From: Thermococcus sp. AM4
GTDB taxonomy: Archaea > Methanobacteriota_B > Thermococci > Thermococcales > Thermococcaceae
DNA length: 64,000 nt
Reading direction: 5' to 3'
Assembly: GCF_000151205.2 (NCBI RefSeq)
Contig: NC_016051.1
Location: forward strand, 1,426,001 to 1,490,000
Of this stretch, positions 48,851 to 58,476 are shown in pieces. Position 1 is the stretch's first letter, and every line of letters begins with the position of its first letter. Under the pieces are notes generated by a model. The model saw only the letters and a program-made list of their open reading frames with translations, ran no database searches and was not told the DNA's origin. Both the position numbers and the translations under genes were made by a program.

Positions 48851-49117
48851 ATGAAGGTCACGGTTAGGTACTTCGCCCGCTACCGCTCCCTCGTGGGCAA
48901 AGGGGAGGAAGAAGTCGAGCTCCCTGAAGGGGCGACCGTCAGGGACCTCATAGAAAAGATAAAAGAGCTACACCCCGTTCTCAGGAACGAGGTCTTCGCA
49001 GAGGACGACGACCTGGCGGACGTCAACGTATCGCGCAACGGACGCTACGTGCGCTTCGACGAGACCCTCAGGGACGGCGACATCGTGGCAATATTCCCGC
49101 CCGTGAGCGGGGGCTGA
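48851..49117 (+). CDS. MoaD/ThiS-type ubiquitin-like sulfur carrier (SAMP-like)
   Basis: An 88-residue beta-grasp protein ending in Gly-Gly (PPVSGG), the part that is adenylated and thiocarboxylated by an E1-like enzyme. VTVRYFARYRSLVGKGEEEVELPEGATVRDLI is typical of MoaD. The carrier could serve molybdopterin or tungstopterin synthesis, or tRNA thiolation by TtuA/NcsA, whose genes are in this window. ATG 48851 follows CCGGTGATGG. It ends exactly where the convergent CGP-CTERM gene ends. Confidence 0.88.
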   Translation: MKVTVRYFARYRSLVGKGEEEVELPEGATVRDLIEKIKELHPVLRNEVFAEDDDLADVNVSRNGRYVRFDETLRDGDIVAIFPPVSGG

Positions 49118-50308
49118 TCATTTTCTCCTTCTCCCGATGACCCCCAGGGAGAGCAGGACTATCAGCCCGGGGCCGCAGACGGTTTTAATAGAGCCCGAAG
49201 CAGGTGTGGAGCTTGAGCCCGTGCGCTCGGGGGTTCCCTGCTGGGTTCCGTTGATCCCGGGTTCATCGGGCGACACGGCACTATCCCCGTTTCCGGTGTC
49301 CCAGTAGCCGCAGCCGACGGTGCGAATCAGCAGAGGATCCTTGCTCTCATCGTAGGGTATCCACGAATAAGTTCCGTTCTTCGTCTCGTACCAGCCGATG
49401 TGGGAGTTCCAGCCGGCGTTGCCCCACTCAGCGGCCTTCGCTATCTCCACGATGTCCTCCTTCGTGAGGCCCCTGATGACACCTCTGGATACCAGCTCTT
49501 CAAGGGCCTTCTCAACAACCTTCGAGGCGTTCACTTCTGAGGTACGGTAGGCCGGCCCCTCCTCGGAACGCGATTGAATCTCAACGCTCGTGCAGTTAAT
49601 CCCCGTTGCCTTCAAAAGCTCCTCAACGGCTTCTCTGAGCTCGTCCGGATCCGGGGCCTTTCCAACGATCCCTGTGGGACCGGCCCGTATGACCCTCGAT
49701 GGATCAACCCCATAATTCCTCAGGCACTTCTCAAACTCGGGGTTGGGCTTCCAGGAGCAGGTGCCGTTCACGCAGCCGCAGCTCGTGAGCTGGAAGCACT
49801 GATACCAGGGGGCGTAAACGCAGGGGGTAGCTATCCTGCCCACCACTACCTTCGGTGCACAGACCTCACCGGAGCAGCCGCCGGTGGCGCAGTCGGAATC
49901 TGATTTGCACTCCCAGCCCTGATTCGTGATCCGGAAGGTGGCGTTTCCCCTGATGAGCTCGCTCCCGTTGATGAGCCAGCCGCTCTCCCTGAGCTTTTCG
50001 AGGGCGTCAGATGTGAGCACGAGGGTTCCAGAGTAGACCCAGTGGGCGCCAAGCTGCCGGACGGTTGGGATCTCCACGCGGACGTGAAGGCCGTAACTCC
50101 CGTTCCACACCTTCAGCAGGAAAGTCCTCCCCTCGACATCTATCTCCCCGGGAACGCCTGGAGAGAGGTTGTACTCTATCCCGGGCTTATTGAGCAGGAC
50201 CTCAACGGAGTAGAGATCGGAGGGGCTGAAGCAGGCCCCAATCGATCGGGCCGGGAGCATTGAGGCAATGAAAGCCACGATCACCAAGAGGGCGTACACC
50301 CTTCTCAT
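49118..50308 (-). CDS. secreted cysteine-cluster protein with CGP-CTERM anchor
   Basis: A 396-residue surface protein. Residues 1-24 are a signal peptide (MRRVYALLVIVAFIASMLPA). Ten Cys residues cluster at about 133-195 (including ECKSDSDCATGGC and CFQLTSCGC), the layout of the Thermococcaceae cysteine-cluster domain. The C-terminus is a Ser/Thr-rich linker, then CGP (378-380), a hydrophobic stretch and RRRK, the CGP-CTERM sorting signal where a lipid anchor is thought to replace the tail. ATG 50308 follows GGTGGGGAGG; an upstream extension would run across the promoter. It is divergent from enolase. Function is unknown. Confidence 0.85.
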   Translation of the reverse strand: MRRVYALLVIVAFIASMLPARSIGACFSPSDLYSVEVLLNKPGIEYNLSPGVPGEIDVEGRTFLLKVWNGSYGLHVRVEIPTVRQLGAHWVYSGTLVLTSDALEKLRESGWLINGSELIRGNATFRITNQGWECKSDSDCATGGCSGEVCAPKVVVGRIATPCVYAPWYQCFQLTSCGCVNGTCSWKPNPEFEKCLRNYGVDPSRVIRAGPTGIVGKAPDPDELREAVEELLKATGINCTSVEIQSRSEEGPAYRTSEVNASKVVEKALEELVSRGVIRGLTKEDIVEIAKAAEWGNAGWNSHIGWYETKNGTYSWIPYDESKDPLLIRTVGCGYWDTGNGDSAVSPDEPGINGTQQGTPERTGSSSTPASGSIKTVCGPGLIVLLSLGVIGRRRK

Positions 50309-50358
50309 CCTCCCCACCGTTAACCACTCCGGCATCATTTTATTTAAGCCCCCCGACG

Positions 50359-50388
50359 GCTTCAAACTGGCTTGAAGTGTAGCTTCAA
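50359..50388. promoter_or_regulatory. three TTCAA-type half-sites between the CGP-CTERM and enolase genes
   Basis: GCTTCAA, CTTGAAG and GCTTCAA occur in a row. The last two form TTGAAG-N5-CTTCAA (50372-50388). They lie just upstream of the enolase TATA box (TTATAAG, 50394-50400) and about 50 bases upstream of the divergent CGP-CTERM start. Binding protein unknown. Confidence 0.4.
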
Positions 50389-50413
50389 AACGGTTATAAG
50401 AGAGAGGCGCTAG

Positions 50414-50430
50414 TATCACCCGAGGTGATT
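50414..50430 (+). promoter_or_regulatory. TGM operator (TrmBL1/Tgr type) in the enolase promoter
   Basis: TATCAC-N5-GTGATT matches the Thermococcales glycolytic motif at 11 of 12 positions. It lies downstream of the TATA box and its right arm overlaps the ribosome site (GAGGTGATT) for the ATG at 50434. The position implies repression when TrmBL1 is bound without sugar. Confidence 0.75.
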
Positions 50431-50433
50431 GAG

Positions 50434-51726
<1,293 letters not shown>

Positions 51727-51837
51727 AGCCTCCAGTTAGGGTTTTAACTCTCTCTTCTCATTTCATTTGGGTGCTTTGATGAAGGAAAGAAAGAAGCTCA
51801 GAAGTATCCAAACCCTCCCTTCTCATTTAAACACCGG

Positions 51838-51854
51838 AGGGGGCTTTGCCCCCT
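51838..51854 (+). other. tight GC hairpin upstream of the radical SAM gene
   Basis: AGGGGGC-TTT-GCCCCCT is a perfect seven-base stem with a three-base loop, 22 bases before the radical SAM ATG. No T-run follows, so it does not look like an ordinary terminator. It could be a repeat element or a leader structure. Confidence 0.5.
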
Positions 51855-51876
51855 ACAACCCCCAGAGGTGAGTTAA

Positions 51877-52704
51877 ATGAAGAAATTAAAAATCTACATT
51901 CCGGGAGTTAAGTTTCCCTCAATCTCACTCACAGGGAGCTACTGTTCCCTGAACTGCGCCCACTGCGGGAGGCACTACCTCGAGGGCATGAAGAAGCCAA
52001 CGCGAAGGGATTTGCTGAACTTCTGCCTCGACCTCGAGCGCTCCGGAGGTCTGGGCTGTCTGCTCAGCGGGGGAATGGATTCGCGCCTGAAGGTGCCGAT
52101 TGACAGATACGCGGACGAACTGAGGGAGATAAAGCAAAGAACGAACCTGAAGCTCAACGCCCACGTCGGCTTCATAGACGAAAACGATTTGGATTGGCTG
52201 AAATACGTTGATGTCATTTCCCTCGATTTTGTTGGTGACGATGACGTCATCAAGAGGGTCTACAAAATAGACAGGACTGTCGAGGACTACCTCCGGATAG
52301 TCGACCTCTTAACCGAGAACGGGATTAAAGTCGCGCCCCACATAACGATAGGCCTCGACTTCGGGAGAATCCACTGGGAGTTCAGGGCGATTGACCTGCT
52401 CATCCAGTACCCCATAGACGTCCTCGTTCTGGACGTTCTCATCCCGACGAAGGGAACGGAGATGGAGAACGTTCCAAAACCGAGCGTTGAGGAGAGCCTG
52501 AAGGTGGTCAAATACGCGCGCGAGCGCTTTGACGGAGAGCTGAGCATCGGTTGCATGCGGCCGACAGGGAGATGGCGCGTGGACTTCGACAGGGGAGCGG
52601 TTTTGGCGGGTGTTGACAGGCTGACGAACCCGCCGAGGAAGGTCATCGAGTGGGCGAAAACGGTAAGGGACGTCGAGATAATCTACGAGTGCTGCGTTAT
52701 GTAG
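51877..52704 (+). CDS. radical SAM protein (biotin synthase-like homolog)
   Basis: A 275-residue radical SAM enzyme. The cluster motif is CxxxCxxC in SYCSLNCAHC (near residue 23). The following GCLLSGGMDSR is the SAM-binding GGE-like loop. A C-terminal pair of Cys (YECCVM) ends the chain. It resembles the uncharacterized archaeal homologs of biotin synthase. One such protein acts in a two-component lipoyl synthase in T. kodakarensis, and in that genome it lies near enolase if I recall correctly, so LipS1/LipS2-type function is a hypothesis. ATG 51877 follows AGAGGTGAGTTAA. A GC hairpin lies in the leader. Confidence 0.75.
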   Translation: MKKLKIYIPGVKFPSISLTGSYCSLNCAHCGRHYLEGMKKPTRRDLLNFCLDLERSGGLGCLLSGGMDSRLKVPIDRYADELREIKQRTNLKLNAHVGFIDENDLDWLKYVDVISLDFVGDDDVIKRVYKIDRTVEDYLRIVDLLTENGIKVAPHITIGLDFGRIHWEFRAIDLLIQYPIDVLVLDVLIPTKGTEMENVPKPSVEESLKVVKYARERFDGELSIGCMRPTGRWRVDFDRGAVLAGVDRLTNPPRKVIEWAKTVRDVEIIYECCVM

Positions 52705-52819
52705 CGTGCGATTTTTAACGATTCTTTTTTAGGTTTCCCTAGTTTTATCACTGAAAGTTAGTAGACAAATTTTAAAAAACGAACTTTTCTTGTTATTCTA
52801 TCTATGTGGAGGTGATCCA

Positions 52820-55465
52820 ATGAAAAGTGGGATCGCAAGAACACTTCTCATAATTGCCATTTTGTTGGGAAGCACTCTGGTAACGGGAGCCTACCAGCCG
52901 GCTCCCCAGCCCGAGAGCATTCCCCAGCCCAGCGTCACCATAGTTTCGCTCAAGCACGAACGGATATGCCCTGGAAATCCCAAACCAGTAACAGTCGAGC
53001 TCTACAACTCGGGTCATTTAACCGGAATGGGAACCGTGAAGCTGTACCTTGACAACGAGCTCGTGGGCTCGGAGTTCGTTGAGGTTCAGCCGAGTGAATC
53101 GCTAAGCGTGGACTTCACCGTGAGGGTGGAAAGGCCGGGACTCTACGTTCTGAGGGCGGAGTTCAGCAGTATGGGATCTTCCTCAACAAAAACAGAGATA
53201 GTGACCGTTCCAGATGATTCGGACTGCGACGGCTGGACAGACTACGTCGAGGAGCAGTACGGAACGGATCCCAACAACCCGGACATGGACAAAGACGGTG
53301 TTCTGGACTCACGGGACGTTGATCCCTTCAAGAACGTTGAGGTAACGGTCTACGTTCTCAGAGCAAAGGCCCTCGATGACCTCAGCGGTCCCCTAAAGCT
53401 CGAGATCAACGTGAACGGTGTGAAAAAGGTCTTCGACCTCTCGCTGAACAAAAACGACGTGGAGAAAAAGCCCCTCGTCGGGAGCGATCTGGGCGACCCC
53501 GAGGGCTTCACGCTGAGGGACTACCTCGAGAGCTATTCCATAGCCAAACTCACCGTCGATGTGCCGGACGACGAGGCGAGCGGTCCGATAAGGTTCCACT
53601 TATACACCATCGACAACAGCGGGCTTAAGTCAACGGTAAGGGACATCGATGTAAGCCCCGGAAAGGGGACGATCGCGACGATCGTCTACGACCTCAGGAA
53701 CGGGACCTGGAGCGGCGACGATTATCCGGGGGACGCGGAGAAGTACTTCGGTTACGGCCACCTGAGCGGCTGCGGCGACGGCTCCTGCAACGTCGGCCCA
53801 AAAGAGCCGGACAAGGACATCAAGGTCTACACCAAATACGAGGGCATTCTGGAGAAGAAGGGCATCAAAGGCAAGATCCTCAACATCACAACGGTTAAGG
53901 GGGTTAAGGAGATACGGATAACGGACGGGCGCGGAACGCGCTCGATACTCAATCCGGGGGAGGTGAAGATAGCCACGGTAAGGCTTGAGAACGGCAGCGT
54001 TGTAAACGTGACGCTCATAAACACCTACAAGGCAAATGCTCCCGTGAAAGAACCGATAAAGCTACCCGTCAACCCGGACGTTCCCCTGACCAAAGGAATC
54101 CCAGCCAATGAAAGCGTTAAGGCCGAGAACACCATTCCCGAGGAGCCGCTGAAGGGAGAGGTGGAGATAATTCCGCTAGAAGGCGACCTCATCGATCCCG
54201 GACTGGGCGATGTCATCACGTACTCCTCGGAACTCGACGGCGAACTGTGGTTCGTAGTGACCACCAACGACAGGGACTTCATCCCCTTCTACCGCGAGAT
54301 CGAACTCAACAACGAGCTCCTCGGAATGGGCCTGAGTCCGGCCTTCAACCCCAAATTCGACACCCAGCTTGACAGGGACGGCGACTACGATGGTGACGGT
54401 GTTCCGAACGCGGTCGAGGTTTTGATTGGTAAGGATCCTGCGAAGAGGGACATTCTTGGAATCGAGCTGACTGTTTCCGTTGAGTGGAAGATGAGCGATG
54501 AGGATAAGGAAAAACTGGTTTACAGCATCAGGAAGGCGAGCGACTTCATTTATGATTACACGGACGGCTACGCGATGATTGCGAGGGTCACAATCTGGGA
54601 CGACAAGAAGAACTGGGATAAGGCCGACATACAGATACACAATGGAAGTTGCATAGTGGGAGTGTGGAATAAGAAAATCTGCCCCCAAACATTTTCGGTA
54701 GGAGGATACTGGATACACAGGGATATGGGAATACCAGAAAAGTTCAGGCTTAATGTAGCTATAGAGATGCCGCGGGAGTTCGCGTCACTCCTGAGGAATA
54801 TGGAGCACCTAAAAGAGTATATCACAGAGTGCACATTAAGATATGGTTTAACTCCTGAGTACATTGAGCCATGCGTACTTTCAAAGCTTGGCAGGGATAA
54901 GGTAAAGATAGGCTCAGTGGATTACGGAAAAGCTCTCGCCCACGAACTCGGTCACTACGTGTTCATACTCGGCGATGAATACATGGACTGGAAGGGCAGA
55001 AATTACTACACCTACGACCTCTTTGACCCCAACAAACTCATATTCAGGAGCGATGCATGGTGGTTCTACACTAACAACGTGCCTCCCTATTCAGTAATGA
55101 ACAATGCCCATAGATACAGCGAGCTGAGCTGGCCTGCTGATTATGAGAGGTTCGAAAACAAGCTAAAGGAGAGGTTCAAAAACTGGGAAGAACACATGAC
55201 AGACCAGTGGGGTAACACCTCAAATTACAGGGAATATTCGAACTCTGTCAGACATGAACCCGGATGGAACACCCTTTACAAGGTCTTAACACTATGGAAC
55301 GGCACGATTTGGGTGGAAGATCCAGATAAGAAAGGAACTTGGGTTGGATTTGGCGAAAGAATAGCCAACAACATTAAAGTGGAAATCAAAGACATAGACA
55401 ACTACATTCCAAAAACCGGCCCCTACACTGGCGTCGGCTACTTCATGGAGGTGACTTGGGGATGA
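52820..55465 (+). CDS. large secreted metalloprotease with calcium-binding repeats
   Basis: An 881-residue secreted protein. Residues 1-25 form a signal peptide; about 35-125 form a CARDB-like beta domain (VELYNSGHLTGMGTVKLYLDN). Thrombospondin-type-3-like Ca2+ repeats lie at about 131-170 (DSDCDGWTD, DMDKDGVLDSRDVDP) and 514-540 (DRDGDYDGDG). The zinc motif HELGHYVFILGDEY (His708, Glu709, His712, Glu720) marks the catalytic domain, resembling CLCA/M64-like zincins in shape. GGAGGTGATCCA precedes the ATG. GC content falls in the last third. It is the first gene of an operon with three paralogous anchored proteins. Its substrate is unknown. Confidence 0.85.
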   Translation: MKSGIARTLLIIAILLGSTLVTGAYQPAPQPESIPQPSVTIVSLKHERICPGNPKPVTVELYNSGHLTGMGTVKLYLDNELVGSEFVEVQPSESLSVDFTVRVERPGLYVLRAEFSSMGSSSTKTEIVTVPDDSDCDGWTDYVEEQYGTDPNNPDMDKDGVLDSRDVDPFKNVEVTVYVLRAKALDDLSGPLKLEINVNGVKKVFDLSLNKNDVEKKPLVGSDLGDPEGFTLRDYLESYSIAKLTVDVPDDEASGPIRFHLYTIDNSGLKSTVRDIDVSPGKGTIATIVYDLRNGTWSGDDYPGDAEKYFGYGHLSGCGDGSCNVGPKEPDKDIKVYTKYEGILEKKGIKGKILNITTVKGVKEIRITDGRGTRSILNPGEVKIATVRLENGSVVNVTLINTYKANAPVKEPIKLPVNPDVPLTKGIPANESVKAENTIPEEPLKGEVEIIPLEGDLIDPGLGDVITYSSELDGELWFVVTTNDRDFIPFYREIELNNELLGMGLSPAFNPKFDTQLDRDGDYDGDGVPNAVEVLIGKDPAKRDILGIELTVSVEWKMSDEDKEKLVYSIRKASDFIYDYTDGYAMIARVTIWDDKKNWDKADIQIHNGSCIVGVWNKKICPQTFSVGGYWIHRDMGIPEKFRLNVAIEMPREFASLLRNMEHLKEYITECTLRYGLTPEYIEPCVLSKLGRDKVKIGSVDYGKALAHELGHYVFILGDEYMDWKGRNYYTYDLFDPNKLIFRSDAWWFYTNNVPPYSVMNNAHRYSELSWPADYERFENKLKERFKNWEEHMTDQWGNTSNYREYSNSVRHEPGWNTLYKVLTLWNGTIWVEDPDKKGTWVGFGERIANNIKVEIKDIDNYIPKTGPYTGVGYFMEVTWG

Positions 55466-56424
55466 GGGTTAAGGCTTTGTTTGTTTTTCTTTTCGTCTTT
55501 CTCCTGCTTGGAGGGTTAGCATACACCAAGCACACGAGAAACGAGGAGTTGAAAAACCCAAAATTCGTTTACGAGCACTACCTAAAAACCTATGAAGCCC
55601 AGAATTACACTCTCCTTGGAGTCTACTTTGAGCTGGATAGAGGCTCAATACTCAACCCGTGGAGGCCAAAGTGGGAATTCTACCTTTACAACCCAAACGG
55701 AAAACTCGTGAAGCTTACAATAACGCCAGACGAAGAGAGCAAAGAAGAAGCCGAAACAATCCTCAACTACACAAACCTGACGGTACCAATTAATCAAGTC
55801 CAAAACCTACCAAAGTACGAGGAGGGATTCAGGGAGATAGTATACCTGCCCAGAGAAGGAAAACTGATAGACCATCCGGCAAGGGGTTACAGTGAGTTCA
55901 GGAAAGTATGCGTAAAACTCAGCAGGATTCTCGACAACAGAACCTTCAAACTAATCAAAACCATCCGCGGAGGAGTCTATCATTGGTTAACCCTGAAGAA
56001 CACGAGCATTGTTGGTGGTGTTTTTACAGTAACGAGTTCTACTGATCCGCTTTGCGAGGGCACTTGGTTAGTGGTTGAGCCGTACAATGAAACGCGCGAT
56101 TTAGTAAGAGTTATCTACCCGCACGGGAATGCAAGTGCACTAATAAAAGCGCTGAACCTGCCAGTCTTCCAGGGGAAGGAGTACTTAGGGCTTTTGAAGA
56201 AAGTGGAGGCGGAACATTGCTCGGCTGTCGAGGGCACTCTCGTGAATGCTACGGGGATTTACGTTAATCCTCACGCTCAGGAAATCTTCAATCAGACGGC
56301 GCCAAAAGCAATAAAGGAGAAGTGGTGTTTCACGATAATCCAAGTGATAGTCCTGAAAAACGGCACGGTGAAAACATGGGCGAGAGGGGCAGGCCACTGC
56401 TCACCAGACCAAGACTGGGTATAA
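55462..56424 (+). CDS. N-anchored extracytoplasmic protein, paralog 1
   Basis: A 320-residue protein with one N-terminal membrane helix (residues 5-22, ALFVFLFVFLLLGGLA) and a long extracellular part rich in NxT/NxS sequons. It shares with the next two genes the pattern LLGVYFELDRG...WEFYLYNPNGKLVKLT and a following NYTNLTVP. Four Cys in the last 120 residues could form disulfides. I know no family for it. ATG 55462 overlaps the protease stop as ATGA, with GGAGGTGACTTGGGG upstream, so it is translationally coupled to the protease and is a candidate inhibitor, chaperone or substrate. Confidence 0.7.
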   Translation: MRVKALFVFLFVFLLLGGLAYTKHTRNEELKNPKFVYEHYLKTYEAQNYTLLGVYFELDRGSILNPWRPKWEFYLYNPNGKLVKLTITPDEESKEEAETILNYTNLTVPINQVQNLPKYEEGFREIVYLPREGKLIDHPARGYSEFRKVCVKLSRILDNRTFKLIKTIRGGVYHWLTLKNTSIVGGVFTVTSSTDPLCEGTWLVVEPYNETRDLVRVIYPHGNASALIKALNLPVFQGKEYLGLLKKVEAEHCSAVEGTLVNATGIYVNPHAQEIFNQTAPKAIKEKWCFTIIQVIVLKNGTVKTWARGAGHCSPDQDWV

Positions 56425-56445
56425 ATACAAAAGGTGATGCTGGGG

Positions 56446-57417
56446 ATGAGGAAACTCCTCGCCATCTTGGGTTTTCTTTTTGTGAGTTTTCTATTGCTCT
56501 TTGCTTACTCTTACTTTAACCAGCCACACGAGACCATGAATAGTCTCTACCGGAAGATTCCAGAAGAGGTTAGAGAAAACTCCCAGCTGATAGCGGCTTA
56601 TTACTCCTCACAAAACGGGGACAGAGAGTATCAATTCGCATTTTACAATCCAAACGACCGAACACTCAGCATTTACACTTTCAAAATTTCCAAACTCTTG
56701 AAAATCTGGCCGAGAACAACGGAAGACAAAATCTCCTGCAAGACCCCATTCAATTATTCAATCCTAGCAACAAGCCAGGAAAAACTCAAAAACTTCACAA
56801 ACTGCAACAACTGCAGAATACTCCTCTACAAGGATAGAATTTACAAGAACGAAGAAATTGGGGAGATCCAGCCAAGACTTTCGGAAGTGTTGAAAGCAAA
56901 CGAAAGTTACTGGCAGGTTGAAATCCTCGGCGCCAGCGAACTATCAACAGGAAACATAATAGGCTCCTCTGGCGATGCTGGAAGAATCTTTGGTCTTTCA
57001 GGATACCCAGGATTGCTGATCCTCCCAGCAGGGGACAACGCAAGCAGGGGAGTAACCATCACAGTACAGCCTTTCAACAAAACTAAGGACGTTATCAAAA
57101 TACACTTTCCACTCAACATTACTTTTGAATTCAAGCAAAGGCATTATAGGGATAGCTATGATTACCCTCCCTGGAGTTTGGAGAACTTGTCAAGTGCTGT
57201 TGAGCGTTTGCAGGCTTTTAAGATTGAACCAAAACCATGGCGCTGGGAGGCCACACTAAGCGGCAAATACGCCGGAATAGCATGGTTCACACAATCCGGA
57301 AGATACTACCAATACAAAATCTACCCACAGGTAGAATGGGAGGATAGAGGATACTCCCGGTTGTCTGTTCACGTCAGATGCCGGAGTGGAGGATGGGTAC
57401 CCTTCCGCTATCCCTAA
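56446..57417 (+). CDS. N-anchored extracytoplasmic protein, paralog 2
   Basis: A 323-residue protein with an N-terminal membrane helix (LLAILGFLFVSFLLLFAYSYF) and an outward domain. The shared block reads LIAAYYSSQNGDREYQFAFYNPNDRTLSIYTF, and a second shared block is YKNEEIGEIQPRLSEVL followed by ESYWQVEILG. Cys residues occur as NCNNC. It follows paralog 1 with a 21-base gap and its own GGTGATGCTGGGG site. Strongly AT-rich. The trio evidently arose by tandem duplication. Function is unknown. Confidence 0.7.
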   Translation: MRKLLAILGFLFVSFLLLFAYSYFNQPHETMNSLYRKIPEEVRENSQLIAAYYSSQNGDREYQFAFYNPNDRTLSIYTFKISKLLKIWPRTTEDKISCKTPFNYSILATSQEKLKNFTNCNNCRILLYKDRIYKNEEIGEIQPRLSEVLKANESYWQVEILGASELSTGNIIGSSGDAGRIFGLSGYPGLLILPAGDNASRGVTITVQPFNKTKDVIKIHFPLNITFEFKQRHYRDSYDYPPWSLENLSSAVERLQAFKIEPKPWRWEATLSGKYAGIAWFTQSGRYYQYKIYPQVEWEDRGYSRLSVHVRCRSGGWVPFRYP

Positions 57418-57453
57418 CGACTAAAGACCACAAAATAACTGGAGGAGCATGAA

Positions 57454-58360
57454 ATGAGAGGTCTGGCTGTGTTTAGTTTCTTTTTAATCCTCCTTTCCTT
57501 CTTCGCCTACAATGCTTACACTTATCATCAGCTCTCCTCAGCGGAGGGAGCTTACAAGTTAGCGGGAATTCCAGGGGATGAAAAGCTCATTGCAGTCTAC
57601 CATGATGCTCATTTCTGGCAGTTCGCCACCTACAACCCAAAAATCAACACGCTCAAGCTCTACACGGTTGAGCAATCTTCCCCCTTCTGGCTGAAGAAGA
57701 GAAAGGTAGAAAGCGTGAAGGCTTTAGTAAACTACACTCCATTAGCCTTAAACTTAGACCAGCTCAAGCAATACAAACCTCACGAAAAAGCACTTCTCTT
57801 CAAAACCCTCGGCTGGAAATACAATGAAGAAAGAAATAAGGGAGATAACATATTCAAGGATTTCCAATGTAATTGACCCTAACGCGGAGTACTTTGAGAT
57901 TATTGGGTCACTGTCAGGTAAAGGAATACGTATTGGAGCAGGAGATGAGGGTTCATCGATAGTTTCATGGACAAGAGGTGTTAGAGGCCTACTTCTTCCA
58001 GGACACATTGATAGTGCAAACACCAGCCGTGGATTTATCTGGGTTACGCTTTTGAAAAATGGATCTGAGCGGATTATCAGAGCGTTTTATCCGGGGATGA
58101 TTTTAGAACACAAAAGCCACACAGCCGAAGAGAGGCCAAGTTTCACAGGGTTGTTTCTCCAAAAAACACTCAACAACACATCCATTAAATTGGAAAATCT
58201 CAAAACGCCAGAATTTGATGTATTACGGTTCCATGTAATCCAGAACAGGATAGTGTTGGATGTGATATGGAAGGTTAGCCCTGAACAAATTTGTCACGCA
58301 CAAAAGGACCTGCTTAGGAACACTACTGATGGCCCAGTATGCTATTACAAAACAAGGTGA
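57454..58360 (+). pseudogene. N-anchored extracytoplasmic protein, paralog 3, frameshifted by a GAAA duplication
   Basis: The first frame (57454-57876) has a signal-anchor, the family block LIAVYHDAHFWQFATYNPKINTLKLYTV and NYTPLAL, but after KYNEE runs into a wrong frame. The second frame (57824-58360) resumes at IREITYSRISNVIDPNAEYFEIIG and continues to the end. At the junction GAAAGAAA (57829-57836) is a perfect 4-base tandem repeat. With one copy removed the frame reads NEEIREI, matching NEEIGEI in paralog 2, and gives a continuous protein of about 300 residues. The lesion is therefore a recent slip. Until repaired, the product would be a truncated, membrane-anchored 140-residue protein. 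Confidence 0.75.
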
Positions 58361-58413
58361 AACCAGATGCAAAGAAACTGCGAGTGATCCGGGAATGGAG
58401 TCCTTAAACCTCC

Positions 58414-58476
58414 GATTTTTGTTTTGTGGGTTTCCTCATCCTCTACCCTGTCTGATGAGGAGACAAAACAAAAATC
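58414..58476. terminator. bidirectional terminator: long inverted repeat between convergent genes
   Basis: GATTTTTGTTTTGT (58414-58427) is repeated exactly as its reverse complement at 58463-58476. CCTCATC (58434-58440) and GATGAGG (58454-58460) form an inner stem. Each arm reads as T5-G-T4 in the direction of the gene that runs into it, and the right arm touches the stop codon of the minus-strand M20 gene. This is the form expected of a two-way T-run terminator. Confidence 0.65.

Noticed and set aside
52745-52762. TATCAC-N5-GTTAGT before the metalloprotease gene as a TrmBL1 site
   Set aside because: Only the left arm matches; the right arm has too many differences.
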